This document shows, piece by piece, positions 36,901 to 44,701 of a DNA stretch of 64,000 bases. Position numbers and translations under genes: made by a program. Below the pieces are notes generated by a model. It saw only the letters and a program-made list of their open reading frames with translations. It was not told where the DNA came from and made no database searches. The DNA is from Legionella jordanis (GTDB lineage Bacteria; Pseudomonadota; Gammaproteobacteria; Legionellales; Legionellaceae): NCBI RefSeq assembly GCF_900637635.1, contig NZ_LR134383.1, positions 2,920,001 to 2,984,000 of the forward strand. The letters are read 5' to 3'. Each line of letters opens with the position of its first letter. The first letter of the stretch is position 1.

Positions 36901-37476
36901 TTCAGAGCGCACTTCGGTAGAAACAATGGGTGTTTTGCTTTTTTTAATGGCTTGGAATACAGCAGACAAGGCTTCAGAAATACCCAGATAATGTTGTATG
37001 CGGTGATGTAGGAAACGATTAGCTACCAAGCCTTTTTTCATGAGACGTGCCGTTTGAGGATCAGCCAGAATGAGTTTAGGCTTGGCATTGTTAAAAACAT
37101 GAAGAAATCTGGTCGCCATCATGGCATTTGCGGGAGGGAATATGGGAACGGCAATTGCCCCAACCCGTAAACAGGCATAGAAACTGATTATAAATTCCAA
37201 TCCAGGTTTGGCAGCAACAATAATTCTATCACCCTTCACGACGTACTTACTTAGATAATGGGCCAGCTTTTTAACCTGTCTTTGCAATTCTCGTGCAGTC
37301 AATGACTCGGCTCGGTCCTCATCAACTAAAAACCGATACACGATTTTTTCCGGTTGAAGCAGGCTTTGGTAATCGACCACGTCGTTTAAAGTTTGGTAAA
37401 TCGGATGCAGTGCTAAATTTTGCTCAAGATTACTTTGGTGAAATTCATAGGCTTCTTGTAAAAGATCAGCACTCAT
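30904..37476 (-). CDS. Lipo-initiating NRPS: FAAL-PCP-C-A-PCP-reductase
   Basis: 2190 residues. Domains in order: fatty-acyl-AMP ligase (about 1-600; YTSGSTGHPRG near 212), carrier 1 (Ser in GIDSLSAVE near 690), condensation (about 760-1190; HHILIDFW near 890), adenylation (about 1215-1710; MFTSGSTGQPKG near 1365, GRKDHQIKLRG), carrier 2 (GGHSLLAV near 1750) and a terminal reductase (about 1825-2190; GGTGFLG and YAQTK). Predicted chemistry: a fatty acid is activated, joined to one amino acid and released by NAD(P)H reduction as an N-acyl amino aldehyde or alcohol. SD AAGGAG eight bases before the ATG. No phosphopantetheinyl transferase is visible nearby. Confidence 0.93.
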   Translation of the reverse strand: MSADLLQEAYEFHQSNLEQNLALHPIYQTLNDVVDYQSLLQPEKIVYRFLVDEDRAESLTARELQRQVKKLAHYLSKYVVKGDRIIVAAKPGLEFIISFYACLRVGAIAVPIFPPANAMMATRFLHVFNNAKPKLILADPQTARLMKKGLVANRFLHHRIQHYLGISEALSAVFQAIKKSKTPIVSTEVRSEYSGEHFPCPLVKPEDIAFLQYTSGSTGHPRGVMLSHANLLSNLAIIHQAVNFTSESHTFSWLPPYHDMGLIGCILEPLYAGTVATLMSPVDFISKPSRWVKHLSDYQCTISGAPNFAFELCARKTPESLIRKLDLSSIRAIANGAEPISFKAMQFFYDSFKVAGLKRGVILPCYGLAESTLMVSAKPFSKEENIITVDTHRLKDNIVERISNQEGGLQLVSSGVPQMLVRVINPKTHALCKEDEVGEIWVAGRSVATGYYNQHEESTSIFKAQVPEQENRHYLRTGDLGFLHEGELFVCGRLKNLIIINGQNYYPHDFEQAAAYSHHAVRKGCVVAYSELVHGKEALHIVAEIKAGTASKSYGEIVQNILSEISNQFHLSPYQVLLVPPKAIPKTTSGKLQRIKCQEEITEKIIVPLHIYQSNDSAPEESKFSEQARQAASTDEGIETDWWGILKQSKPKHREAKLCELIVGLSRQLLNVPPEHPIDVDSGLFTLGIDSLSAVELQCGIQSALGGRIQLDPALAFNHPTIRKLSRFLLSQLSFQQDELSKSEVETGMQLSGKITAYPRNDKGIYPASYAQKRLHYIHHYEGSGAINYNIPVVLDIKGKLNIQRLQDSLNVLIEQHAMFRTSWLFDAEGLQQVIQPQLKVTITSRQMSRGMALQDMQMQLSQSFDLQRAPAFRALVYQYEPEAYLLFFNFHHILIDFWSCNRIFLPELFKIYDDLLQKNSSELKSPKLEYIDYALWQKQAFESGAMDRQKQFWREKLSDLNPAQLPTQAGPFIKGNPVGSIQQHLSPELCEAIYKTTQQHNVSLFIFFNTVLSFLIWKYSDQKDILVASPASNRHHQGLEEIIGFFVNTIITRHQVNETFHAHDWLAHCRKNCLEALQNQDLPFDEVLKIISRNQDNHRHSMFQVMLVLQKLGSLEKIDVAQINSIEWLDIEESARTDLTLKINLLDNKIALNFCYSKKLFQEQFIEQFSRHFVRALEAFCSEGNPLLTDIELLAEEEKTKILHLLQGDVLDYSSDTSLHGKFQQQAQATPKRICVQDERQCLTYEEVDKRSSQMANYLLEQNVPHNAIIAVYMERNVELLVILLGILKAGCVYLPLDLNHPKKRIELILENAKPYRIFTQASFMPLFCAEQTINVEQLWPKLASRDYSHSQALQSRENEIAYIMFTSGSTGQPKGALNTHRGVLNRIQSSQNLCQIGESDRVLHKTTLSFDPSILEIFWPICHGATLIMAPPNAHKNPECLAKVIKQQQITVCYFVPSLLSMILEMAPEHALDSLRYVICGGERLSKVINRQFFQKTKAILYHTYGPSECSISMTVFKCDEDMEKDYVPIGRPILNTRAYIFDSQLKVVPQGVVGELHIAGVAVGKGYLNDLRQTESKFIANPLNPNETLYKSGDLVKLSFEGNIEFVGRKDHQIKLRGNRIELEEIETCILQIPGVNNAVVKAVECHGQQLLVAYYVSAIAAEKIKEELRNRLPDYMIPSLFYSLKAMKLLPSGKVDRVGLPAPDHGLRNGTSATAMQTETEKKVHAIWQSLFAMDSIAPQENFFDLGGHSLLAVKLVYDLNQQLGCHFTVKELYQNPTIRDNALWIEQHGKTKPSLEDRKSTAELKQICPQLQLTPLGDCVDKPFETIFLTGGTGFLGVYLLRDLLQTFPAATIYVLVRADDTATGLKRLQKVAQQYRLKIDLDRVVPVLGDLAEAQFGLEAGEYLEMSKRIDVIVHNGALVNFIDDYQKLAAVNVDGTAEVLKFAALSRHKPVHYISTLSVVPRDVEGNKPKPFFEEGAINSAGFIQGGYAQTKWVAECLVEEAKAQGLRVKVYRPTRIAGDSQTGIGNENDLFYRFIRGCLQLAAVPDVDFNLDLVPIDFISQFVAMEMRLGSGRDSFNLLNSKAIPFKTIVGSMRKYRKVNLLPYEEWLKQISVPEIEGQENYLFPLKDIFPRKERDFYSLVAPRDIDNSNMLATLEQGKPSVNPEINEEVLAAFIEFSMTKI

Positions 37477-37835
37477 ACTGCATTCTCCTTATTTGTACTG
37501 CTTTGAGAATTCATGATTAGATTTTTCTCGAAAGATTTGATTCGTGGGCAGGGTGTTTTAAATATTGGATAGCAAGAAAGTCGGCAAACTAATAAAAAGG
37601 GCTGCCTCTCTGTATGTTTTTGTTCAATTTGCATGAACAAAAATTCATACCATTTCTTGATTTCTTGAAAGTATTTTGACTTGACTGCTGAGCTGAAATT
37701 GAAATGCATATCCACATTGTAAGATTACACATTCCATTTGCTAACCAACCTTTTCTCCCAGAAAAGGATTAATTATTCTCACCATCAAAATTACTCAATT
37801 CCAAGTAATTCGTCATAGACAGTCGAACTTGATTT
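37477..37835. other. Intergenic region upstream of the NRPS gene
   Basis: 359 bases. Holds the NRPS ribosome site (AAGGAG) and presumably its promoter. An 80-codon GTG frame (37473-37715) shares four bases with the NRPS start but has no SD and no protein-like features. Apart from AT-rich sequence I see nothing else. Confidence 0.4.
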
Positions 37836-38921
37836 CTAAAGTCTAGTATATTTATTTTCATTTGCTAGAAAATTTGCATTAATTGCCAATGGGGCTGAGA
37901 AAAAGTGATTCAGAGCCTTAACAATTCCTATGGATTCTTTCACAATATTTTTTGTCACCAGATCCGCATGAGCAATCATTTTAGTAATTGCCAAATGATT
38001 ATCAATTCGCCGGTGGGTCAATTCTTCAGCCAAAAGGCAGCTGTTTTCAGGTGAAAAAATGGGGTCAGTATAAGCGTGAATTAGGGTTATTTTGGATTGG
38101 ATTTTAGACAAGCAATCGTCATACTTTGATTTATTCACGATGTCATTAAAAGAGGACTGCAATTCTTCATCAATAAATCCTGTTTTTCCTAGGTTTTGAA
38201 TGAATTTTAGTAACCTTTTACTTTTGGGTGATTCTTTTGCAATAAAATTGAGTATGTGATGAGAGTCACTGGCTTCAAATTTGTTTTTAAGGCAGTAATC
38301 AATTGCTCGATTAAACAGCAAAAGCTCTTCGCCAAAATGTTTGCTCGGCTGTTGCTCAAATTCACTAAATAGCATCATTTTGAGCATGACCAATTGCGCA
38401 TAGAAGCTTCTTGGTGTCTCAAGCAATTCCCTAAAATGAGTACCTGGGTCAAAATATGGACTGATAAAACACAATGAATCAACCTTTCTTTTAAGCCCTG
38501 GATTCGCCGCTACTTTGCTCATGTATAAACAAGAAGTAGAGGGTCCAATATACGAGATATTTTTATAATTGTTGATTGTTTCGGCAAAATGATTGAGGTA
38601 ATTAGTCACAGCATCATAATCTTCTTGGCGAGGGGGGCGAAGCTCTATTTGCGCTTGCAGTTGAAGCAACAAACAATCATAGCCAATTGCCGTTAAACCA
38701 TTCACAAATCCATAATATCTTTGGTCAGCATTTCCTTGTTGATTTGCCCCATGAAACACCACCATTAAACCTTTTTTCTTTTTCCGATTGTTTGCAAAAT
38801 AATTCGCCGAACACCCTTGGAAATCAACCGTGGTGAATGATGGAGAACTCTTGGTTTGTCGGGTTAATTTGGTTAGAAATATTAAAGAATCTAATGTTTT
38901 TAAGGATTTAACTGACGACAT
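37836..38921 (-). CDS. Alpha/beta-hydrolase-like protein with GPSTS nucleophile elbow
   Basis: 361 residues, same strand as the NRPS, its upstream neighbour. An alpha/beta-hydrolase core is readable: VVFHGANQQGN (HG oxyanion strand), ISYIGPSTSCLYMS (nucleophile elbow, GxSxS instead of GxSxG), HAYTDPIFS (acid) and MIAHADLV (His). A central insert holds the lid. No signal peptide. Because it stands beside the NRPS it could be an accessory hydrolase or thioesterase, but the 359-base gap argues against a shared transcript. Function unproven. Confidence 0.6.
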   Translation of the reverse strand: MSSVKSLKTLDSLIFLTKLTRQTKSSPSFTTVDFQGCSANYFANNRKKKKGLMVVFHGANQQGNADQRYYGFVNGLTAIGYDCLLLQLQAQIELRPPRQEDYDAVTNYLNHFAETINNYKNISYIGPSTSCLYMSKVAANPGLKRKVDSLCFISPYFDPGTHFRELLETPRSFYAQLVMLKMMLFSEFEQQPSKHFGEELLLFNRAIDYCLKNKFEASDSHHILNFIAKESPKSKRLLKFIQNLGKTGFIDEELQSSFNDIVNKSKYDDCLSKIQSKITLIHAYTDPIFSPENSCLLAEELTHRRIDNHLAITKMIAHADLVTKNIVKESIGIVKALNHFFSAPLAINANFLANENKYTRL

Positions 38922-39041
38922 TTGTTGCCCACCATTGACTTAAAAATTTTTAATAACTTTAAGTATAGATTAGCCAAACAAAGTTAGAGTTTTTTTGCAT
39001 GCAGAGAATTCAGCTACACATTTCATTGGCTGAGTTTAGGC

Positions 39042-39587
39042 TTAAATTTCTGGCTTCCATTCATTCTCAAAATCAGGAGAATCGTTAACTAGAAAATAAG
39101 CAGCAGCACGCTCTTCATTATCCTTTTGAATTTTATTTTTTATCTGCTGGATTGTCTCATCGATACCAGCAAAAATAAAATCGGCGTATTTTCCTTGCGA
39201 TTGCAAGTGGTAGGCCTGAGTAAGCTCGACTACGGTGTCAGCAAGATTGATTTTGTAATAGTTGCAAGCACTGGCTCTTAGATTCAATTCCTGATTGGCT
39301 AAAAGATATTTTACTACTTTCATTTGTGGAGTAAGCACAGTAACTGCTGTTTGGCCAACTACAGAAGCCTTTCTTAATAGTACACCATGGAGCTCAGGCT
39401 TTTCTTGGACCAATTTTTCAGCCTCAACTGAATCAACTTCTTTGTAATGAGGATGATTTAAAATGTCCCAGGGTATTTCAGCGCCAGTAGGTATTGAACT
39501 TAAGCCGCTTTTATGCGCCGCAGCAATTTGTTCCGGGGTTGGTTCTTGCCATTTTTCAGATTGCAACCATTCAAATTTTTTTTTCAT
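39042..39587 (-). CDS. Hypothetical protein, about 181 aa
   Basis: Soluble, no signal peptide. Starts MKKKFEWLQSEKWQEPTPEQ; a TTG nine codons upstream is less likely. A central LHGVLLRKASVVGQTAVTVLTP and an acidic, helical C-terminus (ERAAAYFLVNDSPDFENEWKPEI) are visible. Spacing from SD GGAG is nine bases. Family not recognised. Convergent with no partner; stands alone between the hydrolase and the DUF6496-type gene. Confidence 0.65.
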   Translation of the reverse strand: MKKKFEWLQSEKWQEPTPEQIAAAHKSGLSSIPTGAEIPWDILNHPHYKEVDSVEAEKLVQEKPELHGVLLRKASVVGQTAVTVLTPQMKVVKYLLANQELNLRASACNYYKINLADTVVELTQAYHLQSQGKYADFIFAGIDETIQQIKNKIQKDNEERAAAYFLVNDSPDFENEWKPEI

Positions 39588-39733
39588 TTTGCCAAACTCC
39601 TCGATGATGTCCAAGGATAACCCAAAATGCGATTTATATCATCTTATTTCAACATTTTGCCCAAAATTAGTCATTTGTGAGCTTTTGTTATACTTAGAAA
39701 GAAGACATTGCAATGCATTTTGCAGGAGGAGGT

Positions 39734-39928
39734 ATGACAAGGAAATACAGCAAAGGTGTCCAGAAAGAAGTTGAGAAGGAAATGCACCGCTATAAAAAGG
39801 GAACTGCACACAGTGGCCCCGGTGACAAACATAAAGTACAAAGTCGAGAGCAAGCCATTGCTATTGGTTTATCCAAAGCCCGTGAAAAGGGGATGAAAGT
39901 ACCTAAACAATCTGAGAATGAAGATTAA
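39734..39928 (+). CDS. DUF6496-type small basic protein
   Basis: 64 residues from the ATG at 39734 (MTRKYSKGVQKEVEKEM); an in-frame ATG at 39713 is upstream of the GGAGGAGG SD, so unlikely. Blocks KKGTAHSGPGDKHKVQSREQAIAIGLSKAREKG fit the family of small Lys-rich proteins (KKEVEKVMHEFK ... RKQAIAIGLSEAR) of unknown role, common in stress-related or phage-derived contexts. The stop overlaps a terminator stem. Confidence 0.8.
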   Translation: MTRKYSKGVQKEVEKEMHRYKKGTAHSGPGDKHKVQSREQAIAIGLSKAREKGMKVPKQSENED

Positions 39929-39962
39929 GTAAGCAATAGCAGCTTGCTTACTTGTGTTTTTT
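39927..39962. terminator. Intrinsic terminator between convergent genes
   Basis: Perfect 9-bp stem AAGTAAGCA / TGCTTACTT (39927-39935 and 39945-39953), 9-base loop, followed on the plus side by GTGTTTTTT. Serves the small basic gene and, in mirror, smpB. Confidence 0.8.
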
Positions 39963-40415
39963 GAGCAAGCGTGCTTTATCACGTTGCCAGTCCCTGTCTT
40001 TAATCGTTTCTCGCTTGTCATGGCTTTTCTTTCCCTTGGCCAGGGCAAGTTTCATCTTCACCAGATTGCTTTTCCAATACAGTGAGAGAGGGATTAAGGT
40101 ATAACCTTGACGCTCAACGCTGCCAATCAGTTGATTAAGCTCCTTGCGGTTCAGAAGCAATTTACGAGTGCGGCTGGGATCTGGATAAAGGTGTGCAGCA
40201 GCCGTCGGTAAAGGCTGAATTTGAGCTCCCAGCAAAAAAGCTTCGCCATTCTTAATAATGACATGGGCATCAGAAAGGTTAATCTTTCCGGCGCGCAAAC
40301 TTTTAACCTCCCAACCTTCAAGAGCCAAACCCGCTTCGTACTCATTTTCTATAAAATATTCAAAATGCGCCTTTTTATTGACAACAATCGTGGCGCTTTG
40401 CTTATGGCTAGCCAT
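39948..40415 (-). CDS. smpB: SsrA-binding protein SmpB
   Basis: 155-residue partner of tmRNA in ribosome rescue. The core block [27 protein letters not shown] and the tail [17 protein letters not shown]-like end ([14 protein letters not shown]) are diagnostic, as is [12 protein letters not shown]. The tmRNA gene itself is not in the window. Near the terminator shared with the convergent basic-protein gene. Confidence 0.97.
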   Translation of the reverse strand: MASHKQSATIVVNKKAHFEYFIENEYEAGLALEGWEVKSLRAGKINLSDAHVIIKNGEAFLLGAQIQPLPTAAAHLYPDPSRTRKLLLNRKELNQLIGSVERQGYTLIPLSLYWKSNLVKMKLALAKGKKSHDKRETIKDRDWQRDKARLLKKHK

Positions 40416-40524
40416 AGGACACCTAAAGGGACTAGAACTATAAAAAAGATTGATTATACACTTAATAAAAGCTATTGGTGAAATGAATTGAAGAGTGTCT
40501 GCGTTTTAACAAAGGAGAGAGTTT

Positions 40525-40992
40525 ATGCAAATCGGAGATCCAATTACCAGCCAATCATTTGTAGCGACCAGTGGGATTGAAGGACGCCTGGAGGACTTTC
40601 AGGGAAAATGGTTAATTCTTTACTTTTATCCGAAGGATTCAACCCCGGGATGCACTCAGGAGGCAGCGGATTTACGGGACCTTTATCCTAAATTCACCCA
40701 GCTGAATGCCAACATTTTTGGCATTTCGAGGGACAGTCTTAAATCTCATGAAAATTTTAAAGCCAAACAACAACTTCCTTTTGAACTCATTAGCGATAAA
40801 GAAGAAGCCTTATGTCAACAATTTGATGTGATTAAGATGAAATCCATGTATGGCAAACAAGTACGAGGCATTGAACGCAGCACCTTTCTAATTGATCCCA
40901 AAGGAATCTTGCGGCAGGAGTGGCGTAAAGTTTCGGTCAAAAACCATGCGCAAGAGTTGTTGCAGGCCTTAAGGCAACTTCAGGAATCCTAA
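40525..40992 (+). CDS. bcp: Thioredoxin-dependent peroxiredoxin (BCP family)
   Basis: 155-residue thiol peroxidase that reduces peroxides. FYPKDSTPGCTQEAADLRD carries the peroxidatic Cys43. In E. coli BCP the resolving Cys lies five residues later; here that place is Ala48, so this is a one-Cys or non-canonical form (a further Cys lies near residue 95 in EALCQQF). SD AAAGGAG before the ATG. Downstream gene phoH follows after about 120 bases. Confidence 0.93.
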   Translation: MQIGDPITSQSFVATSGIEGRLEDFQGKWLILYFYPKDSTPGCTQEAADLRDLYPKFTQLNANIFGISRDSLKSHENFKAKQQLPFELISDKEEALCQQFDVIKMKSMYGKQVRGIERSTFLIDPKGILRQEWRKVSVKNHAQELLQALRQLQES

Positions 40993-41111
40993 TGGTTTGC
41001 TTTAGCAAAATTTATATGAAGATCGCTATATAATTGATTTACTACAAGATAAATCTTGACTGCGCTTATGCCCCTCAGCACAATGAATACATTTTAGCTT
41101 GGGGTAAATCA

Positions 41112-42515
41112 ATGGAGAAAGGAAACAAAGAAACTAAACTGTTCGTGCTTGATACCAATATCATGATGCATGATCCCACAGCTATTTATCGCTTTGAAGA
41201 ACATGACATCTATTTGCCAATGGTGGTGTTGGAAGAATTGGATAGTCATAAAACCGGGCTTTCCGAGGTGGCGCGTAACGTTCGGCAAACGAACCGCATG
41301 TTGGTTGAGCTAATGAGTGGCGCAACGCACCAGGAAGTGGTTGCAGGGCTGCCAATCGCGCAGTTTTTCAAAACAGAAAAACTTAAAAGCAGTGGACGTT
41401 TGTTTTTCCAGACGGATGAATTTGAACAATTGCGTCCTACCTCCCTTCCAGGACATAAAGCAGACAATACTTTGTTAGCAACTGCCTTAGGGTTGCAGAA
41501 GAAATACCCTGGCCGACAAGTTATTATTATTTCCAAAGACATCAATTTGCGTATTAAAGCAGGCATCCTTGGTATTCCTGCTGAGGATTATTACAACGAT
41601 AAAGTCTTGGATGACGTCGATTTATTGCATAGCGGCTTACATATTTTAGACAATGATTTTTGGGATAGTCATGCGAAAAATATGGAAGCCTGGCAAGATA
41701 ATGGTAATACCTTTTATCGCATCAGTGGCCCTCTCACCGCCCAATGGAATTGCAATGATTGCATCAGTACACAGGATAACCAGTTTCAAGCCATTGTGAA
41801 GGAAGTCAGCGAGAGTGGTGCCGTGGTGCAATTGGCTCGCGATTACACCCAAGCCAAACACTCAGTCTGGGGCATCATCGCACGCAACCGCGAACAAAAT
41901 TTCGCTTTGAATTTGTTGCTGGATCCGGAAATCGATTTTGTCACTTTACAAGGTTCGGCAGGAACTGGAAAAACTCTCCTAACCATAGCGGCAGGTTTAA
42001 CACAAGTTTTGGATCAAAGTCGTTATAATGAAATTATTATGACCCGGGTCACCATCCCGGTCGGCGAAGACATCGGCTTCTTGCCAGGAACAGAGGAAGA
42101 AAAAATGACTCCCTGGATGGGCGCTTTAATGGATAATTTAGAAGTTTTGCATAGTTCCCAGGAAGGCGGTAGTTTTGGCCGGGGCGCTACTCAGGATTTA
42201 TTGCAAAACAAAATTAAAATCCGCTCGTTAAATTTCATGCGCGGTCGAACGTTTTTAAATCGCTTCATCATTATTGACGAAGCACAAAACCTGACTTCAA
42301 AGCAAATCAAGACTCTGGTTACCCGTGCTGGACCGGGCAGTAAAATTGTATGTCTAGGTGACATCAAGCAAATTGACACACCTTATCTGACAGAAACAAC
42401 CTCTGGTTTAACTTTTGCAGTCGATCGATTCAAGCATTGGCAGCATAGTGCCCATATGACCTTAACTCGGGGTGAACGATCAAGACTTGCTTATTATGCT
42501 GCTGAACATTTATAG
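41112..42515 (+). CDS. PIN-PhoH family ATPase/ribonuclease
   Basis: 467 residues from the ATG at 41112; an upstream TTG frame adds 26 poor residues. N-terminal PIN domain (KLFVLDTNIMMHDPTAIYRF, residues about 9-30; HKADNTLLATAL) with acidic nuclease residues, then a PhoH ATPase domain: Walker A GSAGTGKTLL near 282, ITRVTIPVGEDIGFLPG and Walker B IIIDEAQNLT near 390. PIN-PhoH proteins (YlaK type) act as RNA helicase/ribonucleases in toxin-antitoxin-like or RNA turnover roles. Confidence 0.93.
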   Translation: MEKGNKETKLFVLDTNIMMHDPTAIYRFEEHDIYLPMVVLEELDSHKTGLSEVARNVRQTNRMLVELMSGATHQEVVAGLPIAQFFKTEKLKSSGRLFFQTDEFEQLRPTSLPGHKADNTLLATALGLQKKYPGRQVIIISKDINLRIKAGILGIPAEDYYNDKVLDDVDLLHSGLHILDNDFWDSHAKNMEAWQDNGNTFYRISGPLTAQWNCNDCISTQDNQFQAIVKEVSESGAVVQLARDYTQAKHSVWGIIARNREQNFALNLLLDPEIDFVTLQGSAGTGKTLLTIAAGLTQVLDQSRYNEIIMTRVTIPVGEDIGFLPGTEEEKMTPWMGALMDNLEVLHSSQEGGSFGRGATQDLLQNKIKIRSLNFMRGRTFLNRFIIIDEAQNLTSKQIKTLVTRAGPGSKIVCLGDIKQIDTPYLTETTSGLTFAVDRFKHWQHSAHMTLTRGERSRLAYYAAEHL

Positions 42516-42547
42516 TACACGCTTTTGCCTAGCCAAAGAGGATTATC

Positions 42548-43561
42548 ATGAACAACCAGGCCATCACTTTTGATGATGTATTGTTGGTTCCAGCTTACAA
42601 TCATCACGAATCACGACGAGTTGTTGACATCAGCATGACCGATCGTTTAAGCAAGCTGACTCTGCAATTGCCGGTGATTAGTTCCAATATGGACACCATC
42701 ACTGAAAGCAAAATGGCCAATTTCATGCACAGCAAAGGCGCTATGGGGGCCTTACATCGTTTCCTAAGCATTGAAGACAATATTAATGAATTTAAAAAGT
42801 GCCAAGCTCCTGTGTTTGTCTCAGTGGGTTGTACGGATGCGGAGCTGCAACGCGCCGAGGCTCTTCGGGATGCCGGAGCTGATTATTTTTGCGTTGACGT
42901 AGCCCATGCTCATGCCAAATACGTCGGTAAGACTTTAAAGAGCCTACGCCAGCTGTTGGGCAGCCGCTGCATCATGGCAGGCAATGTAGCCACTTACGCT
43001 GGAGCAGATTACTTAGCTTCTTGCGGCGCTGACATCATTAAAGCAGGGATCGGCGGTGGCTCAGTCTGCAGTACCCGCATTAAAACGGGTTTTGGCATTC
43101 CCATGCTAACCTGTATTCAGGATTGTGCGCGTACGGATCGCTCCATTGTCGCCGATGGTGGTATACGTACTTCCGGGGATATTGTGAAGGCTTTAGCTTT
43201 CGGCGCTGATTTTGTCATGATAGGCGGGATGTTAGCTGGCACGGAACCTACTCCTGGAGAAGTATTTACCAAAGAAGACGGCCGTCAAGTAAAACGCTAC
43301 CGGGGAATGGCATCACGCGAAGCCCAAGAAGATTTCTTAGGTCAAATGCATGAATGGAAAACAGCAGAAGGCGTATCTGCAGAGGTTGCCTATCGCAATA
43401 ATCAAGATGCCATCATCGCTGATATCGTAGGCGGATTGCGTTCAGGCTTAACTTATGCAGGAGCGGATACCATTAGCGAATTGCAACGTAAACTGAATTA
43501 TGTTGTCGTGACCCAAGCAGGAAGACTTGAGAGTTTACCTCATAAATTGCTGGAAAATTAA
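42548..43561 (+). CDS. guaC: IMPDH/GMP reductase family enzyme without CBS domains
   Basis: 337 residues, TIM barrel. [13 protein letters not shown] opens as in IMPDH, but the CBS insert of IMPDH is missing, which points to GMP reductase. The catalytic loop reads [15 protein letters not shown] (Cys) and the flap motif [13 protein letters not shown] lies late. Both IMPDH-like ([13 protein letters not shown]) and GMPR-like (SVCSTR, TGFG) features occur, so reductase is favoured, not certain. SD AGAGGA before ATG, 32 bases after phoH. Confidence 0.8.
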   Translation: MNNQAITFDDVLLVPAYNHHESRRVVDISMTDRLSKLTLQLPVISSNMDTITESKMANFMHSKGAMGALHRFLSIEDNINEFKKCQAPVFVSVGCTDAELQRAEALRDAGADYFCVDVAHAHAKYVGKTLKSLRQLLGSRCIMAGNVATYAGADYLASCGADIIKAGIGGGSVCSTRIKTGFGIPMLTCIQDCARTDRSIVADGGIRTSGDIVKALAFGADFVMIGGMLAGTEPTPGEVFTKEDGRQVKRYRGMASREAQEDFLGQMHEWKTAEGVSAEVAYRNNQDAIIADIVGGLRSGLTYAGADTISELQRKLNYVVVTQAGRLESLPHKLLEN

Positions 43562-43602
43562 ACGAGTGGAAGGAGGGGGCGCTGGATGCTTAATCAAGTA
43601 AA

Positions 43603-43626
43603 TAAGCAGCACTCCCTCGCTGCTTA
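43603..43626 (+). terminator. Hairpin after the GMP reductase-like gene
   Basis: Stem TAAGCAGC / GCTGCTTA (8 bp perfect), loop ACTCCCTC, about 40 bases after the stop. No T-run follows, so efficiency is uncertain. Confidence 0.45.
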
Positions 43627-43658
43627 CAGAAATTGAGACAAAGCCTTTGCTTTTTCGT

Positions 43659-44510
43659 TTAGAGAGCTGCCACAAGTTCGGGATTCTCTTCCACCACTTC
43701 AGCAACTTGACTTACATCGGGTGAACCAGAACCTTGACCCATATCTAAGGATGACGTATCACTCATGTCAGGACCAGTCATTGTGTCACTGGATGCAGAC
43801 ATTTGCATGGGCTCAGGCGCATCTGATGTTGGACTTGGCGAATTGGACATGGATGATTCCTCTTCCATGGCAGGTTCTTCCATGGAGGGACCTTCTTCAG
43901 TTAAATCCTGCCCCAGTTCCTCTTCTTCATCCGACTCTAAAGTTTCTTCCTGTTCTTCCTCGACCTCAAGTTCAGAAGATTCCTCTTCATTAGGTTCATC
44001 AGGCTCTTCTTGTTGCTCCTGTTGCATTTCTTCCATCTCAATAGCATCTTCTTCTTCACCTTGAGATTGTTGTTTCTGAGGCCCTTTTTTGTCTTTTTTC
44101 TTGTGTTGTTGCTCGTCTTCGCCCTGAGTTGGATCACTGGTTTGTTTCTGAGTTTGATCGGGATCTTCTTTGGGGTTATCGGGTTCGTCGGTTTTCCCTT
44201 TTGAGAAAGCCCCTTTTATACCCTGCTTAACCTTATCCAAACCTTCATCAATTTTATCGTATAATTTTCCATAAATGGCATTATTCAGCTCTGAAACCAT
44301 TTTCTTTAAGTCATCGAGCATTTTTTGCTGAGGATCAGCAGACGAATCTTTCTTTTCCTCATCTTTTTTATTGTTTTGAGGCTTTGGCTTAGGACCGTCG
44401 TTTTTTTTTGCTTTAGAATCAGGTCCATCATTGGCTGAACTGTCATCGACTGGCTCTCTCTCATCGAGATCAGACATGAACGATGTGAGATCGTCCGGTG
44501 AGGTACCCAT
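43659..44510 (-). CDS. Very acidic Ser/Gln/Glu-rich unknown protein
   Basis: 283 residues without membrane segment or signal peptide. Composition is extreme: long runs of Glu, Gln, Asp, Ser and Lys (for example EEDAIEMEEMQQEQQEEPDE) so it is probably intrinsically disordered; only about residues 62-105 (DDLKKMVSELNNAIYGKLYDKIDEGLDKVK) look folded, as an amphipathic helix. The C-terminus (EVVEENPELVAAL) is acidic with a hydrophobic end, as in Dot/Icm substrates. SD AGGGG before the ATG. Function unknown. Confidence 0.6.
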   Translation of the reverse strand: MGTSPDDLTSFMSDLDEREPVDDSSANDGPDSKAKKNDGPKPKPQNNKKDEEKKDSSADPQQKMLDDLKKMVSELNNAIYGKLYDKIDEGLDKVKQGIKGAFSKGKTDEPDNPKEDPDQTQKQTSDPTQGEDEQQHKKKDKKGPQKQQSQGEEEDAIEMEEMQQEQQEEPDEPNEEESSELEVEEEQEETLESDEEEELGQDLTEEGPSMEEPAMEEESSMSNSPSPTSDAPEPMQMSASSDTMTGPDMSDTSSLDMGQGSGSPDVSQVAEVVEENPELVAAL

Positions 44511-44701
44511 AGCATTCCCCTAAACTTAATCTTATTTTATAAAGATAGCACAACTACCCTCTACCGATGATGTAAATTGTGCTAAAACCCAACTATTATT
44601 ATTGATGATCATTTTTGTATTTAAATAATAACAAATCGAATTTGTTAAAGAATCATTTGGATTATTTATTTACAATAATTTTGCAAACAAGAGGGATTGG
44701 C

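Noticed and set aside
37473-37715. 80-codon GTG frame overlapping the NRPS start by four bases
   Set aside because: No Shine-Dalgarno, no recognisable protein features; the overlap alone does not establish a gene.
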